From TMED14 sp003507115 (GTDB taxonomy: Bacteria > Bacteroidota > Bacteroidia > Flavobacteriales > Schleiferiaceae), in assembly GCA_943787925.1 (NCBI GenBank), contig CALSOH010000001.1, positions 434,001 to 498,000 of the forward strand: a stretch of DNA of 64,000 bases. The letters run 5' to 3'. A program made the translations under genes and the position numbers. Below the pieces are notes generated by a model that was not told the origin of the DNA, ran no database searches, and worked only from the letters and a program-made list of their open reading frames with translations. Shown here piece by piece: positions 7,444 to 16,323 of this stretch (positions are counted from its first letter, which is position 1; every line of letters begins with the position of its first letter).

Positions 7444-8148
7444 ATGATGCGCGTTGAGTTTTCTCTCGATGAATTTAAGGTCGCTTTGGCAACCTCTGTT
7501 GTGGTATTTGGATTTGACGGGGAAAATCTGAAAACTCTGGTGGCTAAAAAAATAGGGCAACCCTTCGAAGGTGCATGGATTATTCCTTCTTCGGTTGTTC
7601 GGTCCGATGAAGATCCGGTATTCGTAGCCCATGAACTATTAACACGGATTACGGGCCGAAAGGACTGGATGTTGGAAAAACTCAATGGGTTTGCCGATCC
7701 GTACCGCAATCCTGTGGGCCGAGTCATCAACATTGCCTACTACTGCACGATTCGCTTAGATGCGGCCCTCGAACATAATTTGAAGAAAGAGGGCTACACC
7801 TGGGTGCCTTCGAATGAAATCCCTCGTTTGGCATATGACCACAACGAAATTATTGAATACGCGAAAGAGCGGTTGAAGCGGCGCGTGAAGCGCCGCCCCA
7901 TTGGGTTTAGTCTCCTTGCCGCTGAATTCACTTTAAATAATATTCAGCGCTTATATGAGTGCGCCCTGGGGAAAAGTTTTGATAAGCGCAATTTCCGTCG
8001 CAAACTCCTCAAGTCCCAGCTCCTTCTGGAAACGGATCAGTTTATTCGTTCCTCAGAACGGGCCAAGCGTCCATCCCGCCTCTATAAATTCGATGAGAAG
8101 AAGTACCGGACGTTGACCTTGAAGGGCTATGATTTCGTCTACCAATAA
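7444..8148 (+). CDS. Nudix-fold transcriptional regulator (NrtR/AraR-type) with degenerate Nudix box
   Basis: 234 residues. The N-terminal part has the Nudix fold (VALATSVVVFGFDGENLKTL, later YTWVPSNEIP), and the C-terminal 90 residues look like the winged-helix domain attached to Nudix regulators (ALGKSFDKRNFRRKLL). The catalytic Nudix box is not kept: the region reads DPVFVAHELLTRITGRKD, without the REUXEE glutamates. That points to ligand sensing rather than hydrolysis, as in Bacteroides AraR-type or NrtR proteins that control sugar or NAD genes. The ligand and target are unknown. It is divergent from the FAD oxidoreductase gene, with 92 bases between them. Confidence 0.82.
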   Translation: MMRVEFSLDEFKVALATSVVVFGFDGENLKTLVAKKIGQPFEGAWIIPSSVVRSDEDPVFVAHELLTRITGRKDWMLEKLNGFADPYRNPVGRVINIAYYCTIRLDAALEHNLKKEGYTWVPSNEIPRLAYDHNEIIEYAKERLKRRVKRRPIGFSLLAAEFTLNNIQRLYECALGKSFDKRNFRRKLLKSQLLLETDQFIRSSERAKRPSRLYKFDEKKYRTLTLKGYDFVYQ

Positions 8149-8171
8149 GCCACAGTCAACCGGAGCATAAT

Positions 8172-8206
8172 AAAAAAGGGGCGCCCAACGGGCGCCCCTT
8201 TCTTTT
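8172..8206 (+). terminator. Bidirectional terminator between convergent genes
   Basis: Stem GGGGCGCCC / GGGCGCCCC (8178-8186 with 8190-8198) flanked by an A run on the left and TTTCTTTT on the right. It can end both the Nudix regulator transcript and the minus-strand POT transporter transcript. Confidence 0.88.
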
Positions 8207-8224
8207 GGGGTTCTTCGCGCTCGC

Positions 8225-9712
8225 TTAGTGGATGCCGCGCATCAAACGGCGCAACAATGGCGTCAAGGCAAACATGAGCAAGGCGCCGGCAGCGGCCGTG
8301 ATGGTCAAGAAGACGAAGAGGTTCATGCCAGGGAAGATTTTCTCCAGCAAGGACTCCATGATGCCCGCCATGTAGTTGGCCAAGGCCATCGAGGCGAACC
8401 AAAGGCCCATCATGACGGACACAATTTTGGGAGGGGCCAATTTGGTGATCATCGAAAGGCCAATGGGAGAGAGGCAGAGTTCGCCAAATGTGTGGAGAAC
8501 ATAGACGCCGACGAGCCACATGGGGCTCACCAGGGCTTCTCCTTCTGCGGCAAAGCTGGCTAATGTCATGACCACGAAGCCCAAAGAGAGCAGTGCGAGA
8601 CCCAAGCCAAATTTTGCAGGAGTTGAGGGATTGCGGTTTCTCAAAGCCAAGCTTACCCAGAAGGAAGCAATCACGGGCGCAAAGATGAAGATGGCCAAGG
8701 CGTTGACGGATTGGAAGAGCGACGCGGCGACTTCATAGCCGAAAATGCTTCGGTTAGTTTCCTCGGCTGCGAACAAGTTGAACGTTCCGCCCGCCTGCTC
8801 AAAGCCGCTCCAGAAGAAAATATTGGCCACCGCGAAAATCATGATGGCACCCACGCGAGACCATTGTTCGGATCCGCTCGTGCCGTTGTAAATGATGTAG
8901 GCCAAGCCCAGGAGGCCAGCTACCGCGACAACTTGAATGACCGTCGACAACGCGGCTTCAGAGATGCCCGCTTGCAAGGCCAAGAATCCATACACCAAGG
9001 CCACGCTACCTGCAATGTAGGTAGCCACGACACCGAAGTCCTTGCCGACCAAGCGCTCTTCGCCCGTTCGGCCCGGAGGCATTCCCTGACCTTCTAATTT
9101 ATTCTCTTCAAAGTAGAACCAGATGCAAGCTAGGAGCATCCCAACACCTGCGGCTCCAAAGCCATATTTCCAGCCAACTTGTTCACCCAGGGTACCACAA
9201 ATGATGGGAGCCAAGAAGGCGCCCAAGTTGATGCCCATATAGAAAATGGTGAACGCGGAGTCCTTCCGAGGATCATTATCGGTGTACAAAGTGCCCACAA
9301 TCGTCGAAATATTGGGCTTGAAGAACCCGTTGCCGACCATCAGCAGACCCAAGCCCATGTAGAATAGGAATTCGCGCTGTCCTGCATCTGCCATGTAGAT
9401 ATGCGACGCAGCCAAACTAAACTGCCCCATGGCCATCAAAACACCCCCCGCATAGATCGCGCGGCGTTGTCCCAAAATTTTGTCTGCGAGCATGCCGCCT
9501 ACAATGGGGGTGAGGTACACGAGTCCGGTGAAAATACCGTAGATCTCGAGCGCGGAGGCGCGTTCGAATCCAAAACCGCCATTGGCGTATTCAGTGGTTA
9601 AGTACAAAACCAACAGCGCGCGCATTCCGTAGTAACTAAAGCGCTCCCACATTTCGGTGAAGAAGAGGGAATACAGGCCGCGCGGGTGGGTCATCTTTTC
9701 GGTCGTTGCCAT
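8225..9712 (-). CDS. POT-family proton-coupled oligopeptide transporter
   Basis: 495 residues with about 12-14 hydrophobic helices. The POT/PTR2 signature EMWERFSYYGMRALLVLYLT lies in helix 1 (ExxERFxYYG, substrate and proton coupling). A second POT motif region is GNGFFKPNISTIVG, and FEQAGGTFNLFA sits in the C-terminal half. The family imports di- and tripeptides across the inner membrane with protons. This fits the many exported peptidases in the window. It is monocistronic. Confidence 0.94.
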   Translation of the reverse strand: MATTEKMTHPRGLYSLFFTEMWERFSYYGMRALLVLYLTTEYANGGFGFERASALEIYGIFTGLVYLTPIVGGMLADKILGQRRAIYAGGVLMAMGQFSLAASHIYMADAGQREFLFYMGLGLLMVGNGFFKPNISTIVGTLYTDNDPRKDSAFTIFYMGINLGAFLAPIICGTLGEQVGWKYGFGAAGVGMLLACIWFYFEENKLEGQGMPPGRTGEERLVGKDFGVVATYIAGSVALVYGFLALQAGISEAALSTVIQVVAVAGLLGLAYIIYNGTSGSEQWSRVGAIMIFAVANIFFWSGFEQAGGTFNLFAAEETNRSIFGYEVAASLFQSVNALAIFIFAPVIASFWVSLALRNRNPSTPAKFGLGLALLSLGFVVMTLASFAAEGEALVSPMWLVGVYVLHTFGELCLSPIGLSMITKLAPPKIVSVMMGLWFASMALANYMAGIMESLLEKIFPGMNLFVFLTITAAAGALLMFALTPLLRRLMRGIH

Positions 9713-9935
9713 GTGAATTAGGGGTTCTTAGTTGACGTGTGTGTGTTTAGGTTCGGGAAGATAGTGGAAAAATGGCTCAGATGCTCAGGCTTCACCTTCG
9801 CGCTAGAAAGCTAGGGGGCTTTGGAACACGCGCTTCGCGCTGAAGCCTTTTTGCTTAAACGTTTCATCTCTTTTACTCTTGAACTGGGTGGTGGATCTTC
9901 GCTGCGCGCCGGGACTTTCACTTGATTTGCCAAGC
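9713..9935. other. Intergenic stretch with a weak hairpin only
   Basis: No gene seen between the start of the transporter and the tandem repeat. A GGCTT...AAGCC hairpin at 9818-9847 is followed by TTTTT on the plus strand, but no plus-strand gene ends here, so I do not call it a terminator. Confidence 0.5.
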
Positions 9936-9999
9936 TCTAGCCCTCTAGCCCTCTAGCCCTCTAGCCCTCTAGCCCTCTAGCCCTCTAGCCCTCTAGCCC
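9936..9999. repeat. Eight perfect tandem copies of an 8-bp unit
   Basis: The unit TCTAGCCC (GGGCTAGA on the other strand) is repeated eight times without change over 64 bases. The array ends on the last base of the stop codon of the DPP4 gene, so it forms the first part of that gene's 3' untranslated region. Each unit holds a CTAG tetramer, which is usually rare in bacterial DNA. The length is not a multiple of three and the array is noncoding. Confidence 0.95.
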
Positions 10000-12155
10000 T
10001 ACAAGTTCTCCCTCCAAAACTTCGTCATCTTCGTATACAGATGAATGCGGGTCATGCCGCCATAGATGCCGTGGTTTTTGTCGGGATAGACCATGTATTC
10101 AAAGTCCTTATTGTTTTGGATCAGTTCTTCGGCCAAGCGCATACTGTTTTGGACGTGCACGTTGTCGTCGCCCGTGCCGTGGATGAGCAGGTAGTTGCCT
10201 TTGAGTTTGCTCGCGTGGCTCAGGGGAGAGTTGGCGTCGTAGCCTTCGGCATTCTCGGCGGGGGTGCGCATGTAGCGCTCCGTGTAGATGTTGTCGTAGA
10301 AGCGCCAGTTGGTCACCGGAGCGACGGAAATAGCGGCTTTGAAGACGTCGGCACCCTGGGTGATGCAATGGGCAGCCATGAAGCCTCCGTAGCTCCAGCC
10401 CCAGATGCCGATGCGGCTGCCGTCCACGTTGGGGCGGAGGGCCAGGGCCTGAGCGGCGGCGATTTGGTCCTCCGTCTCGTACTTGCCCAATTGCAGGTAG
10501 GTGCACTTGGTGAAGTCGCGCCCTTGACCGCCAGTTCCGCGGTTGTCCACACAGACGATCCAATAGCCTTCGTTGGCGAGCATCTGATACCAGAAGTAGT
10601 CACGGCCGCCAAAGTTGTCGGTAACCTGCTGGCTACCGGGGCCGCCGTACAGGAACATCAGGACAGGGTACTTTTTGCTGGCGTCAAAGTTGGTCGGCTT
10701 CATCTCCCAGGCGGGCAGGCGCTGGCCGTTGGTGGCCTCCAGGGTGAAGAAGGTCTTGGGCGATAGCGCATAATCCTTCATGCGCTGGACCAATTCGGCG
10801 TTGTCCTCTAGAACCCGAATTTCCTTGCCCTTGCTATCGTGCAGGCTGATGCGCGCAGGGGTATTGGCGTCGGAATGATTGAGGATGTAATTGGCATACG
10901 TCGTGCTGAAGGTGGCGCCATTCCAGCCCTCCGTGCCGCTTAAGGCCTTGGGTTTGCCGCCTTTGAGGGATGCACGGTACACGGTGCGGTTGGCAGGCGA
11001 AACATCAGCTGCTTGGTAGTAAATGTGGCCATTCACCTCGTCGACGCCGTAGAGCTCCGTGATTTCAAAAGTGCCAGAGGTAAGTGTTGAAACCTTGTTC
11101 TTGCGAGGATCGACCAGGTAGGCGTGGTTGAAGCCCGAGCGATCCGACATCCACACGAATCGTCCGTCCTGGAGGAAGGTGAGATTGTGGTCGGCATCGG
11201 TGTAGGCGGGTTCGGTCTCTAGGAAGACCTGCTTAGACTGGGCTGTGCTGGGAACATAGGAGACTAATCGCAGGCTGTCCTGATGGCGGTTGAGCAAGGA
11301 GAGGTAGAGTTCGTTCTTGGGCGACCAATGCATGCGGGGAACGTACTCGTAGGTCTGGCCTTGGGTGGCTTCGACGGTTTGGCCCGTTTCGGTGTCATAG
11401 ATCCAAATAGTCACCCCTGAATTGTCCTCGCCGGCCTTGGGGTACTTGAAGACATAGGGCTCGGGGTAGAGGTCTGTGCCATACATATCCATGCTGAATT
11501 CGGTCACGCCGCGCTCGTCAAAGCGGTAGTAGGCCAGGTATCGTCCGCTGGGAGACCAAGCCAGGCCCACATGGAAGCCAAATTCCTCTTCGTAGACCCA
11601 ATCGGGAGCGCCGTTGATGATGGCGTTCTTCACACCGTCGGAGGTGACGCGGGTTTGCCCGGCTCCTGACAAGGAGCGATAGTAAACGTTGTTTTCGTGC
11701 ACCCAAGCGATGTGGTCGCCGTCGGGGTTAAACACGGGATTTTGGATGGCTTCGGGGCTGACCAAGGTGGTCCCGCCGCTCGCCAAATCGTAGACATAGA
11801 CCTTCGCCGTGTAGGAATGGCGGTAGATGGGCTGCATGTCGTCCTCGATGATGACCTTCTTTTCGCCGGCCGTCCAGGTGTAATTCCCCAAGGGTAGTGC
11901 TGCGCCCGCGGCATCTATGGCGGCCCCATCGGCGACCAAAACGCCTTGAGATTCGCCGGTAGCAAAGTCAAATTTCTCAATGCCCTCGGAGGTTTGGCGC
12001 GAGTAGTGCAAACCGTCTTCCATCGAGCGAAGGCCATACACGCCCTTGGCGGAGAATGCCCGCGAGCGGAAAACATCGTCAAAGGTGACGGATGTTTGGG
12101 CCATGGAATTTAGTCCCACGCAGAAGGCGAGTAAATAGAATAATTTGCGCATCAT
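9999..12155 (-). CDS. Exported S9-family dipeptidyl-peptidase IV
   Basis: 718 residues from ATG 12155; an upstream in-frame start exists but would run into the divergent gene and lose the signal peptide. The signal peptide is MMRKLFYLLAFCVGLNSMAQ. An eight-bladed propeller domain (DPPIV_N) is followed by the alpha/beta-hydrolase domain with GWSYGG (Ser588), GTGDDNVH (Asp663) and DKNHGIYGG (His695), a complete triad. The EE pair that binds the substrate amino terminus fits the motif WVYEEEFGFHVG near residue 190. It cleaves X-Pro or X-Ala dipeptides from peptides in the periplasm, and the products suit the POT transporter next door. Confidence 0.95.
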   Translation of the reverse strand: MMRKLFYLLAFCVGLNSMAQTSVTFDDVFRSRAFSAKGVYGLRSMEDGLHYSRQTSEGIEKFDFATGESQGVLVADGAAIDAAGAALPLGNYTWTAGEKKVIIEDDMQPIYRHSYTAKVYVYDLASGGTTLVSPEAIQNPVFNPDGDHIAWVHENNVYYRSLSGAGQTRVTSDGVKNAIINGAPDWVYEEEFGFHVGLAWSPSGRYLAYYRFDERGVTEFSMDMYGTDLYPEPYVFKYPKAGEDNSGVTIWIYDTETGQTVEATQGQTYEYVPRMHWSPKNELYLSLLNRHQDSLRLVSYVPSTAQSKQVFLETEPAYTDADHNLTFLQDGRFVWMSDRSGFNHAYLVDPRKNKVSTLTSGTFEITELYGVDEVNGHIYYQAADVSPANRTVYRASLKGGKPKALSGTEGWNGATFSTTYANYILNHSDANTPARISLHDSKGKEIRVLEDNAELVQRMKDYALSPKTFFTLEATNGQRLPAWEMKPTNFDASKKYPVLMFLYGGPGSQQVTDNFGGRDYFWYQMLANEGYWIVCVDNRGTGGQGRDFTKCTYLQLGKYETEDQIAAAQALALRPNVDGSRIGIWGWSYGGFMAAHCITQGADVFKAAISVAPVTNWRFYDNIYTERYMRTPAENAEGYDANSPLSHASKLKGNYLLIHGTGDDNVHVQNSMRLAEELIQNNKDFEYMVYPDKNHGIYGGMTRIHLYTKMTKFWRENL

Positions 12156-12163
12156 AAATCGAG

Positions 12164-12171
12164 TATTTTTG
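12164..12171 (+). promoter_or_regulatory. -7 box of the GlcD-type oxidase gene
   Basis: TATTTTTG is an exact TAnnTTTG match, 16 bases before the ATG at 12188, within the 32-base gap to the divergent DPP4 gene. Confidence 0.55.
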
Positions 12172-12187
12172 GGTAGAAATAGCACAG

Positions 12188-13588
12188 ATGGCCGAAGATA
12201 ATTCAAAATGGCTCCCATTGCTCAGCGCCGCTTTAGGCGCGGATGCCATGAGCACAGACCCTGAAGTTTTGAACGCTTTTTCGCACGACGAAACGGAGGA
12301 CTTGCATGCCATGCCCCATGTGGTATGCCGGCCGTCCTCGACGGAGGAAGTTGCGGCCATTATGCGGATTGCGCATGAGCACGGCATCCCCGTAACCCCG
12401 GCTGCCGCCCGAACGGGCTTATCGGGAGGAGCGATTCCCGTGCAAGGGGGTATATCACTCAGTATGGAGCGCCTCCATCGGATTTTGTCCATCGACGAAG
12501 CGAATTTCCAGGCGGTCGTCGAGCCTGGGGTCATCAACCAGGTCTTTCACGAGGCCTGCAAGGAAAAGGGCCTCTTTTATCCCCCGGACCCCTCCAGCTG
12601 GGGCACGAGTACCCTCGGAGGCAATGTGGCCTACAACGCCGGCGGACCCAAAGCAGTCAAATATGGCGTGACGTCGGCCTATGTCCTCAACCTGGAAGTC
12701 GTTCTCCCCAATGGTGACATCCTATGGACCGGGGCCAATACGCTCAAGAATTCCACCGGGTACAACTTGACCCAACTGTTTGTCGGGTCGGAGGGCACCC
12801 TAGGCGTCATCACCAAGATCGTTCTACGTCTGATCCCTTATCCCAAAGTGCACTTCACCCTCCTAGCTCCGTTTGCCTCAGCGGAAATGGCCTGTGCGGC
12901 TGTGGCCCGTATTTTTCAAGCGGGGGTAACCCCCTCAGGGCTGGAGTTTATGGAGCGTGACGCGATTGACTGGACCCTGAAATACGTTGATGGAGTGAGC
13001 ATCCCCACGGGGCCGGGTATTGAAGCCCACCTCCTAATGGAGGTCGATGGCTTTGACGAAGAGGCCGTGCTGAAAGAAGCCGAAACGATGGCCGCGGTCG
13101 TGGAAGAATCCGGGGCCCTGGAAGTCCTCTTTGCCCAATCCGCGTCCGAGCGCGACGCCCTCTGGAAGTTGCGCCGGCGCGTAGGGGAGGCCGTCAAATC
13201 TCATAGCATCTACAAAGAAGAAGATACGGTGGTTCCGCGAGCGAAGTTGCCCGACCTCTTGCGAGCGGTCAAGCGCATTGGCGCCGACTATGGCTTTCAA
13301 TCGGTTTGCTATGGCCATGCCGGCGATGGCAACCTACATGTCAACATTGTGAAAGGAGAGATGTCCGATGCGGATTGGTCGGGCCCCCGACTTCAAGCGG
13401 GCATCCGCCAACTCTTTTCCGAAGTGGTAGCCATGGGGGGCACCATTAGTGGCGAACACGGCATTGGATTGGTTCAAAAGCCCTACCTCGACCTTGCCTT
13501 TTCAAGTACGGCGATGACACTACAGAAGCAAATCAAAGCCTTGCTCGACCCGAAGGGCATCATGAATCCTGGGAAGATCTTCCTGTAA
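12188..13588 (+). CDS. FAD-linked 2-hydroxyacid oxidase/dehydrogenase, GlcD family
   Basis: 466 residues. An N-terminal FAD_binding_4 (PCMH) domain carries VTPAAARTGLSGGAIPV and PPDPSSWGTSTLGGNVAYNA, and the C-terminal FAD-oxidase_C domain carries YGHAGDGNLHVNI and ISGEHGIG, the usual active-site histidine regions. The family oxidises glycolate or D-lactate to the keto acid and feeds electrons to the respiratory chain. No GlcE or GlcF partners are adjacent, so a stand-alone D-lactate-type enzyme is more likely than glycolate oxidase. It is divergent from the DPP4 gene. Confidence 0.92.
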   Translation: MAEDNSKWLPLLSAALGADAMSTDPEVLNAFSHDETEDLHAMPHVVCRPSSTEEVAAIMRIAHEHGIPVTPAAARTGLSGGAIPVQGGISLSMERLHRILSIDEANFQAVVEPGVINQVFHEACKEKGLFYPPDPSSWGTSTLGGNVAYNAGGPKAVKYGVTSAYVLNLEVVLPNGDILWTGANTLKNSTGYNLTQLFVGSEGTLGVITKIVLRLIPYPKVHFTLLAPFASAEMACAAVARIFQAGVTPSGLEFMERDAIDWTLKYVDGVSIPTGPGIEAHLLMEVDGFDEEAVLKEAETMAAVVEESGALEVLFAQSASERDALWKLRRRVGEAVKSHSIYKEEDTVVPRAKLPDLLRAVKRIGADYGFQSVCYGHAGDGNLHVNIVKGEMSDADWSGPRLQAGIRQLFSEVVAMGGTISGEHGIGLVQKPYLDLAFSSTAMTLQKQIKALLDPKGIMNPGKIFL

Positions 13589-13601
13589 ACGTGCCAACTG
13601 C

Positions 13602-14207
13602 CTAGCGCCTCGCGATAGGGTAAGCCACTTCGTTGTGCCGGATGACCTCATACGGGGCATTGTAGCCATAGACCTCAAGGGGACCTTCAATCTCGAGCCC
13701 TTCGGCGTCACACCAAGTCTTGAGTTTTTGGCCGTATTCCATGTTCCGCTCCTGACTCAACAGACCACCATAGGAAAGGACGGCATAGCGTTGGGCGGGT
13801 TCTTCAATGAAGCGAATGCCCTCCTGCAGCGGCTTGGGGAGGTCCGCAGCACGCCCTTTGTCGGACATAAAGAAGCGCATGCGTGGATCGGTTTGCTCCA
13901 TGATGAGCGAAACGGGAGCCGTCATGGCCATGGACGTTTGGCTTTGATTTCCACCAAAGATGTAGCGTGCTAAAGGACGAAACCCTTCCCGGGACATGGT
14001 GCTGTATTCTGCTTGACTCACAGAGACTTCCGCCCACAGACGCTCCCCATAGTCACGAATTTCAAAGGAACCATCCCGCTTGACTACTTCATAGCTGGGG
14101 CGATCGAGCTTCTTGCTCTGCGTGTAGGCAAAACCTGTGTAGGCGGCGATGATTGCAGCGCCCGAAATGAGAATCCATTGCATGCGAGATAAACGCTTCA
14201 TGGTCAT
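13602..14207 (-). CDS. SOUL-family haem-binding protein, membrane-anchored
   Basis: About 201 residues from MTMKRLSRMQW; a start further upstream would overlap the neighbouring gene. One N-terminal hydrophobic segment (WILISGAAIIAAYTGFAYT) acts as a signal or anchor. The rest matches the SOUL fold: YEVVKRDGSFEIRDY, then FRPLARYIFGGNQ and MAMTAPVSL. SOUL proteins bind haem or related hydrophobic ligands, and the bacterial role is poorly known. It is likely cotranscribed with the acetyltransferase and zinc peptidase upstream of it. Confidence 0.87.
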   Translation of the reverse strand: MTMKRLSRMQWILISGAAIIAAYTGFAYTQSKKLDRPSYEVVKRDGSFEIRDYGERLWAEVSVSQAEYSTMSREGFRPLARYIFGGNQSQTSMAMTAPVSLIMEQTDPRMRFFMSDKGRAADLPKPLQEGIRFIEEPAQRYAVLSYGGLLSQERNMEYGQKLKTWCDAEGLEIEGPLEVYGYNAPYEVIRHNEVAYPIARR

Positions 14208-14214
14208 ACTTTGT

Positions 14215-14772
14215 TCATGGCTGGTTGGATGGTAGACGAAGAGCTTGGGCTGGTCCAAATCGCGGCGAGGGCATCCCTGGACGGGCCGAATTCAATGCTT
14301 TGCGCATCCACTGTACATCCCACCATGCGCCAAATTTCTGGCCCGCATGGGAATAGAGGGCAAATGGACTAAACCCACACGCGTCGTGAAGACCTATGCT
14401 TGCTTCATTGGGTAATGTGATCACCCCGTAGGCCCACAAAAAACCCCGTTCAGTGAGTTCGGGCAACAAGGCTTGATACAGCGTTCGGCCTAGGCCCTGG
14501 CCTGGCTGGGCCACATATACCGAGGTTTCGACGGCCCATTGGTACGCGATGCGTTCCCGATGGGTAGTGGCGTAGGTGTAGCCGACGATGGTGCCCTGGT
14601 CATCTTCGGCCACGAGAAATGGAAAGCGCCCGGCAATCCTTGCCAGGCGCTGTTCAAAAGTGTGAAATTCGGGAACGTCTATTTCAAACGTCGCGGTAGA
14701 CTGCGAGACGATGGGGCCATAAATAGCTAAAATGCCCTGCGTGTCCTCTGGCCGAAAAGCCCGAATCTGCAT
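14215..14772 (-). CDS. GNAT N-acetyltransferase, phosphinothricin-acetyltransferase-like
   Basis: 185 residues. The pattern IRAFRPEDTQGILAIYGPIV, RFPFLVAED, the TTHRERIAYQWAVETSVYV segment and the acetyl-CoA loop QPGQGLGRTLY match the PAT/Bar branch of GNAT enzymes. They acetylate a primary amine, often a toxic or xenobiotic compound such as methionine sulfoximine or phosphinothricin. The C-terminal 25 residues beyond WDVQWMRK are variable. It is 7 bases downstream of the zinc peptidase gene, so one operon is likely. Confidence 0.9.
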   Translation of the reverse strand: MQIRAFRPEDTQGILAIYGPIVSQSTATFEIDVPEFHTFEQRLARIAGRFPFLVAEDDQGTIVGYTYATTHRERIAYQWAVETSVYVAQPGQGLGRTLYQALLPELTERGFLWAYGVITLPNEASIGLHDACGFSPFALYSHAGQKFGAWWDVQWMRKALNSARPGMPSPRFGPAQALRLPSNQP

Positions 14773-14779
14773 GCCGTGC

Positions 14780-15466
14780 TTAGTCGCGGCGCCCCAAGTA
14801 GAGCATCACGTAGTACAGGAGTTGTGTCACCGCCGCGACGGCTGCGACCAGGTAGGTGCGGGCGGCCCATTTGAGCGCATCCTCGGCCATGCCGTGGTTG
14901 GATGGGTTGGTGATGCCCGCGCCTTTTAACCAGACGAGAGCACGACGAGAAGCATCGTATTCTACCGGCAAGGTGATGACCGCAAATCCAGCGATCACCG
15001 CCTGGGTGCCGATGAGAAGCAGAAGGATTCCGTCATAGCCCAAACCTAACAGGCTCATGCCGAAGATGGAGGCGAAAAAAACGATGTTCATGATTTGGCT
15101 GGAGGCGTTCACCACAGGGACCATCTTACTCCGCATCGTCAACCAAGCATACGCATTGGCATGTTGAACGGCGTGGCCACATTCGTGGGCTGCAATGGCC
15201 GCGGCGGCCACGGAACGGCCTTCATACACTTCCGGGGATAGATTCACTGTTCGGGTCGCCGGATTGTAGTGGTCCGTCAACTTCCCTGGGACGCCAGTGA
15301 TTTGAACTGAACCCAGGCCATAGTGATTCAGCATGGCTTGGGCGACTTCTGCCCCGGTCATCCCGTTATGCAAAAGCTCTTGACTATACTTCTTGAAGCG
15401 ATTCTTTAAACGGGCCTGGACGGCGAAGCCAAGAATCATGAAAGAGATAAGAATGACGAAAAACAT
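14780..15466 (-). CDS. Membrane zinc metallopeptidase, YugP family
   Basis: 228 residues from MFFVILISFMIL, close to the family's usual 225. The zinc motif HECGH is at about residues 107-111 (AIAAHECGHAVQH), with hydrophobic helices at the N-terminus and in the C-terminal half. Conserved YNPATRTVNLSPEVY precedes the motif. It belongs to PF04298, predicted integral-membrane peptidases of unclear substrate. An upstream extension of the frame would run into the divergent surE start, so it is not used. Confidence 0.9.
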   Translation of the reverse strand: MFFVILISFMILGFAVQARLKNRFKKYSQELLHNGMTGAEVAQAMLNHYGLGSVQITGVPGKLTDHYNPATRTVNLSPEVYEGRSVAAAAIAAHECGHAVQHANAYAWLTMRSKMVPVVNASSQIMNIVFFASIFGMSLLGLGYDGILLLLIGTQAVIAGFAVITLPVEYDASRRALVWLKGAGITNPSNHGMAEDALKWAARTYLVAAVAAVTQLLYYVMLYLGRRD

Positions 15467-15543
15467 AGGTCTGTTTGATTTACTGTGGAAAAGTACAAAT
15501 TCAGTGCCGTAGAACATACACTGCCAAAATGTAGTTTTGAAAC

Positions 15544-16323
15544 ATGACAAAAAGCGCCAAGCCCTTGATTTTAGTGACCAATGATGACGGAGTGACAGCT
15601 CCCGGTATTCGAACGTTAATCCGCATCATGAATTCCCTCGGGGATGTGGTCGTCGTGGCGCCAGACAGCCCGCAAAGTGGGATGGGCCATGCCATTACGA
15701 TTCACGACACGTTGCGCTGCTCCCCCCTGGTGCATGATGCAGGTCCGCAAACAGAATATGCGTGCACCGGGACCCCCGTCGATTGTGTAAAACTGGCAGT
15801 GCACGAAATTCTCGGGCGCAGCCCGGATCTCATTGTGTCGGGGATTAATCATGGAAGTAATGCGAGCGTCAATGTCATTTACAGCGGAACCATGTCGGCC
15901 GCGGTAGAGGGGGCGATGCAAAAAGTTCCATCCATTGGGTTTAGCCTCTTGGATTATTCTTGGGAGGCTGACTTTTCTCAGGCCGAACCTTTTATCAAAC
16001 AAATTGCCCAGTCGGTGTTGGCCAAAGGACTACCTGCAGGGGTGTGCCTCAATGTCAATATCCCGAAAGCAACCGAAGAACCCTATGCGGGTATCAAAGT
16101 GTGCCGTCAAACCATGGGCCACTGGGAGGAGGATTTTGACAAGCGCATGGATCCAACGGGGAAACCCTATTACTGGATGCGGGGTGCTTTTGTCGATTCC
16201 GATGGCGGCGACGATTCGGATATCTGGGCCCTCGAACATCACTATCTATCCGTTGTCCCTATTCACTTCGATCTGACTGCGCATTATGCGCTTGCTCCGG
16301 TCCATGGAATTCTGGGCGTATGA
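15544..16323 (+). CDS. surE: 5'/3'-nucleotidase SurE
   Basis: 259 residues. The metal-binding N-terminal signature ILVTNDDGVTAPGI (Asp14, Asp15) and the downstream VSGINHGSNAS and YSGTMSAAVEG motifs are complete. SurE removes phosphate from nucleoside monophosphates and survives stationary-phase stress. It is the first gene of a compact operon (surE, small membrane protein, lpxB, SpoIID protein, comEC), and its stop codon overlaps the next start in ATGA. Confidence 0.97.
   Translation: MTKSAKPLILVTNDDGVTAPGIRTLIRIMNSLGDVVVVAPDSPQSGMGHAITIHDTLRCSPLVHDAGPQTEYACTGTPVDCVKLAVHEILGRSPDLIVSGINHGSNASVNVIYSGTMSAAVEGAMQKVPSIGFSLLDYSWEADFSQAEPFIKQIAQSVLAKGLPAGVCLNVNIPKATEEPYAGIKVCRQTMGHWEEDFDKRMDPTGKPYYWMRGAFVDSDGGDDSDIWALEHHYLSVVPIHFDLTAHYALAPVHGILGV

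Noticed and set aside
9818..9850. Hairpin followed by TTTTT as a terminator
   Set aside because: No plus-strand gene ends here, and on the minus strand there is no T run.
9936..9999. Tandem repeat considered as a CRISPR array
   Set aside because: The units are only 8 bp and directly adjacent with no spacers; no cas gene is near.
10041..10766. 241-codon plus-strand frame antisense to the DPP4 gene
   Set aside because: Shadow of a GC-rich gene; its product lacks any recognisable pattern while the opposite strand carries a complete peptidase.
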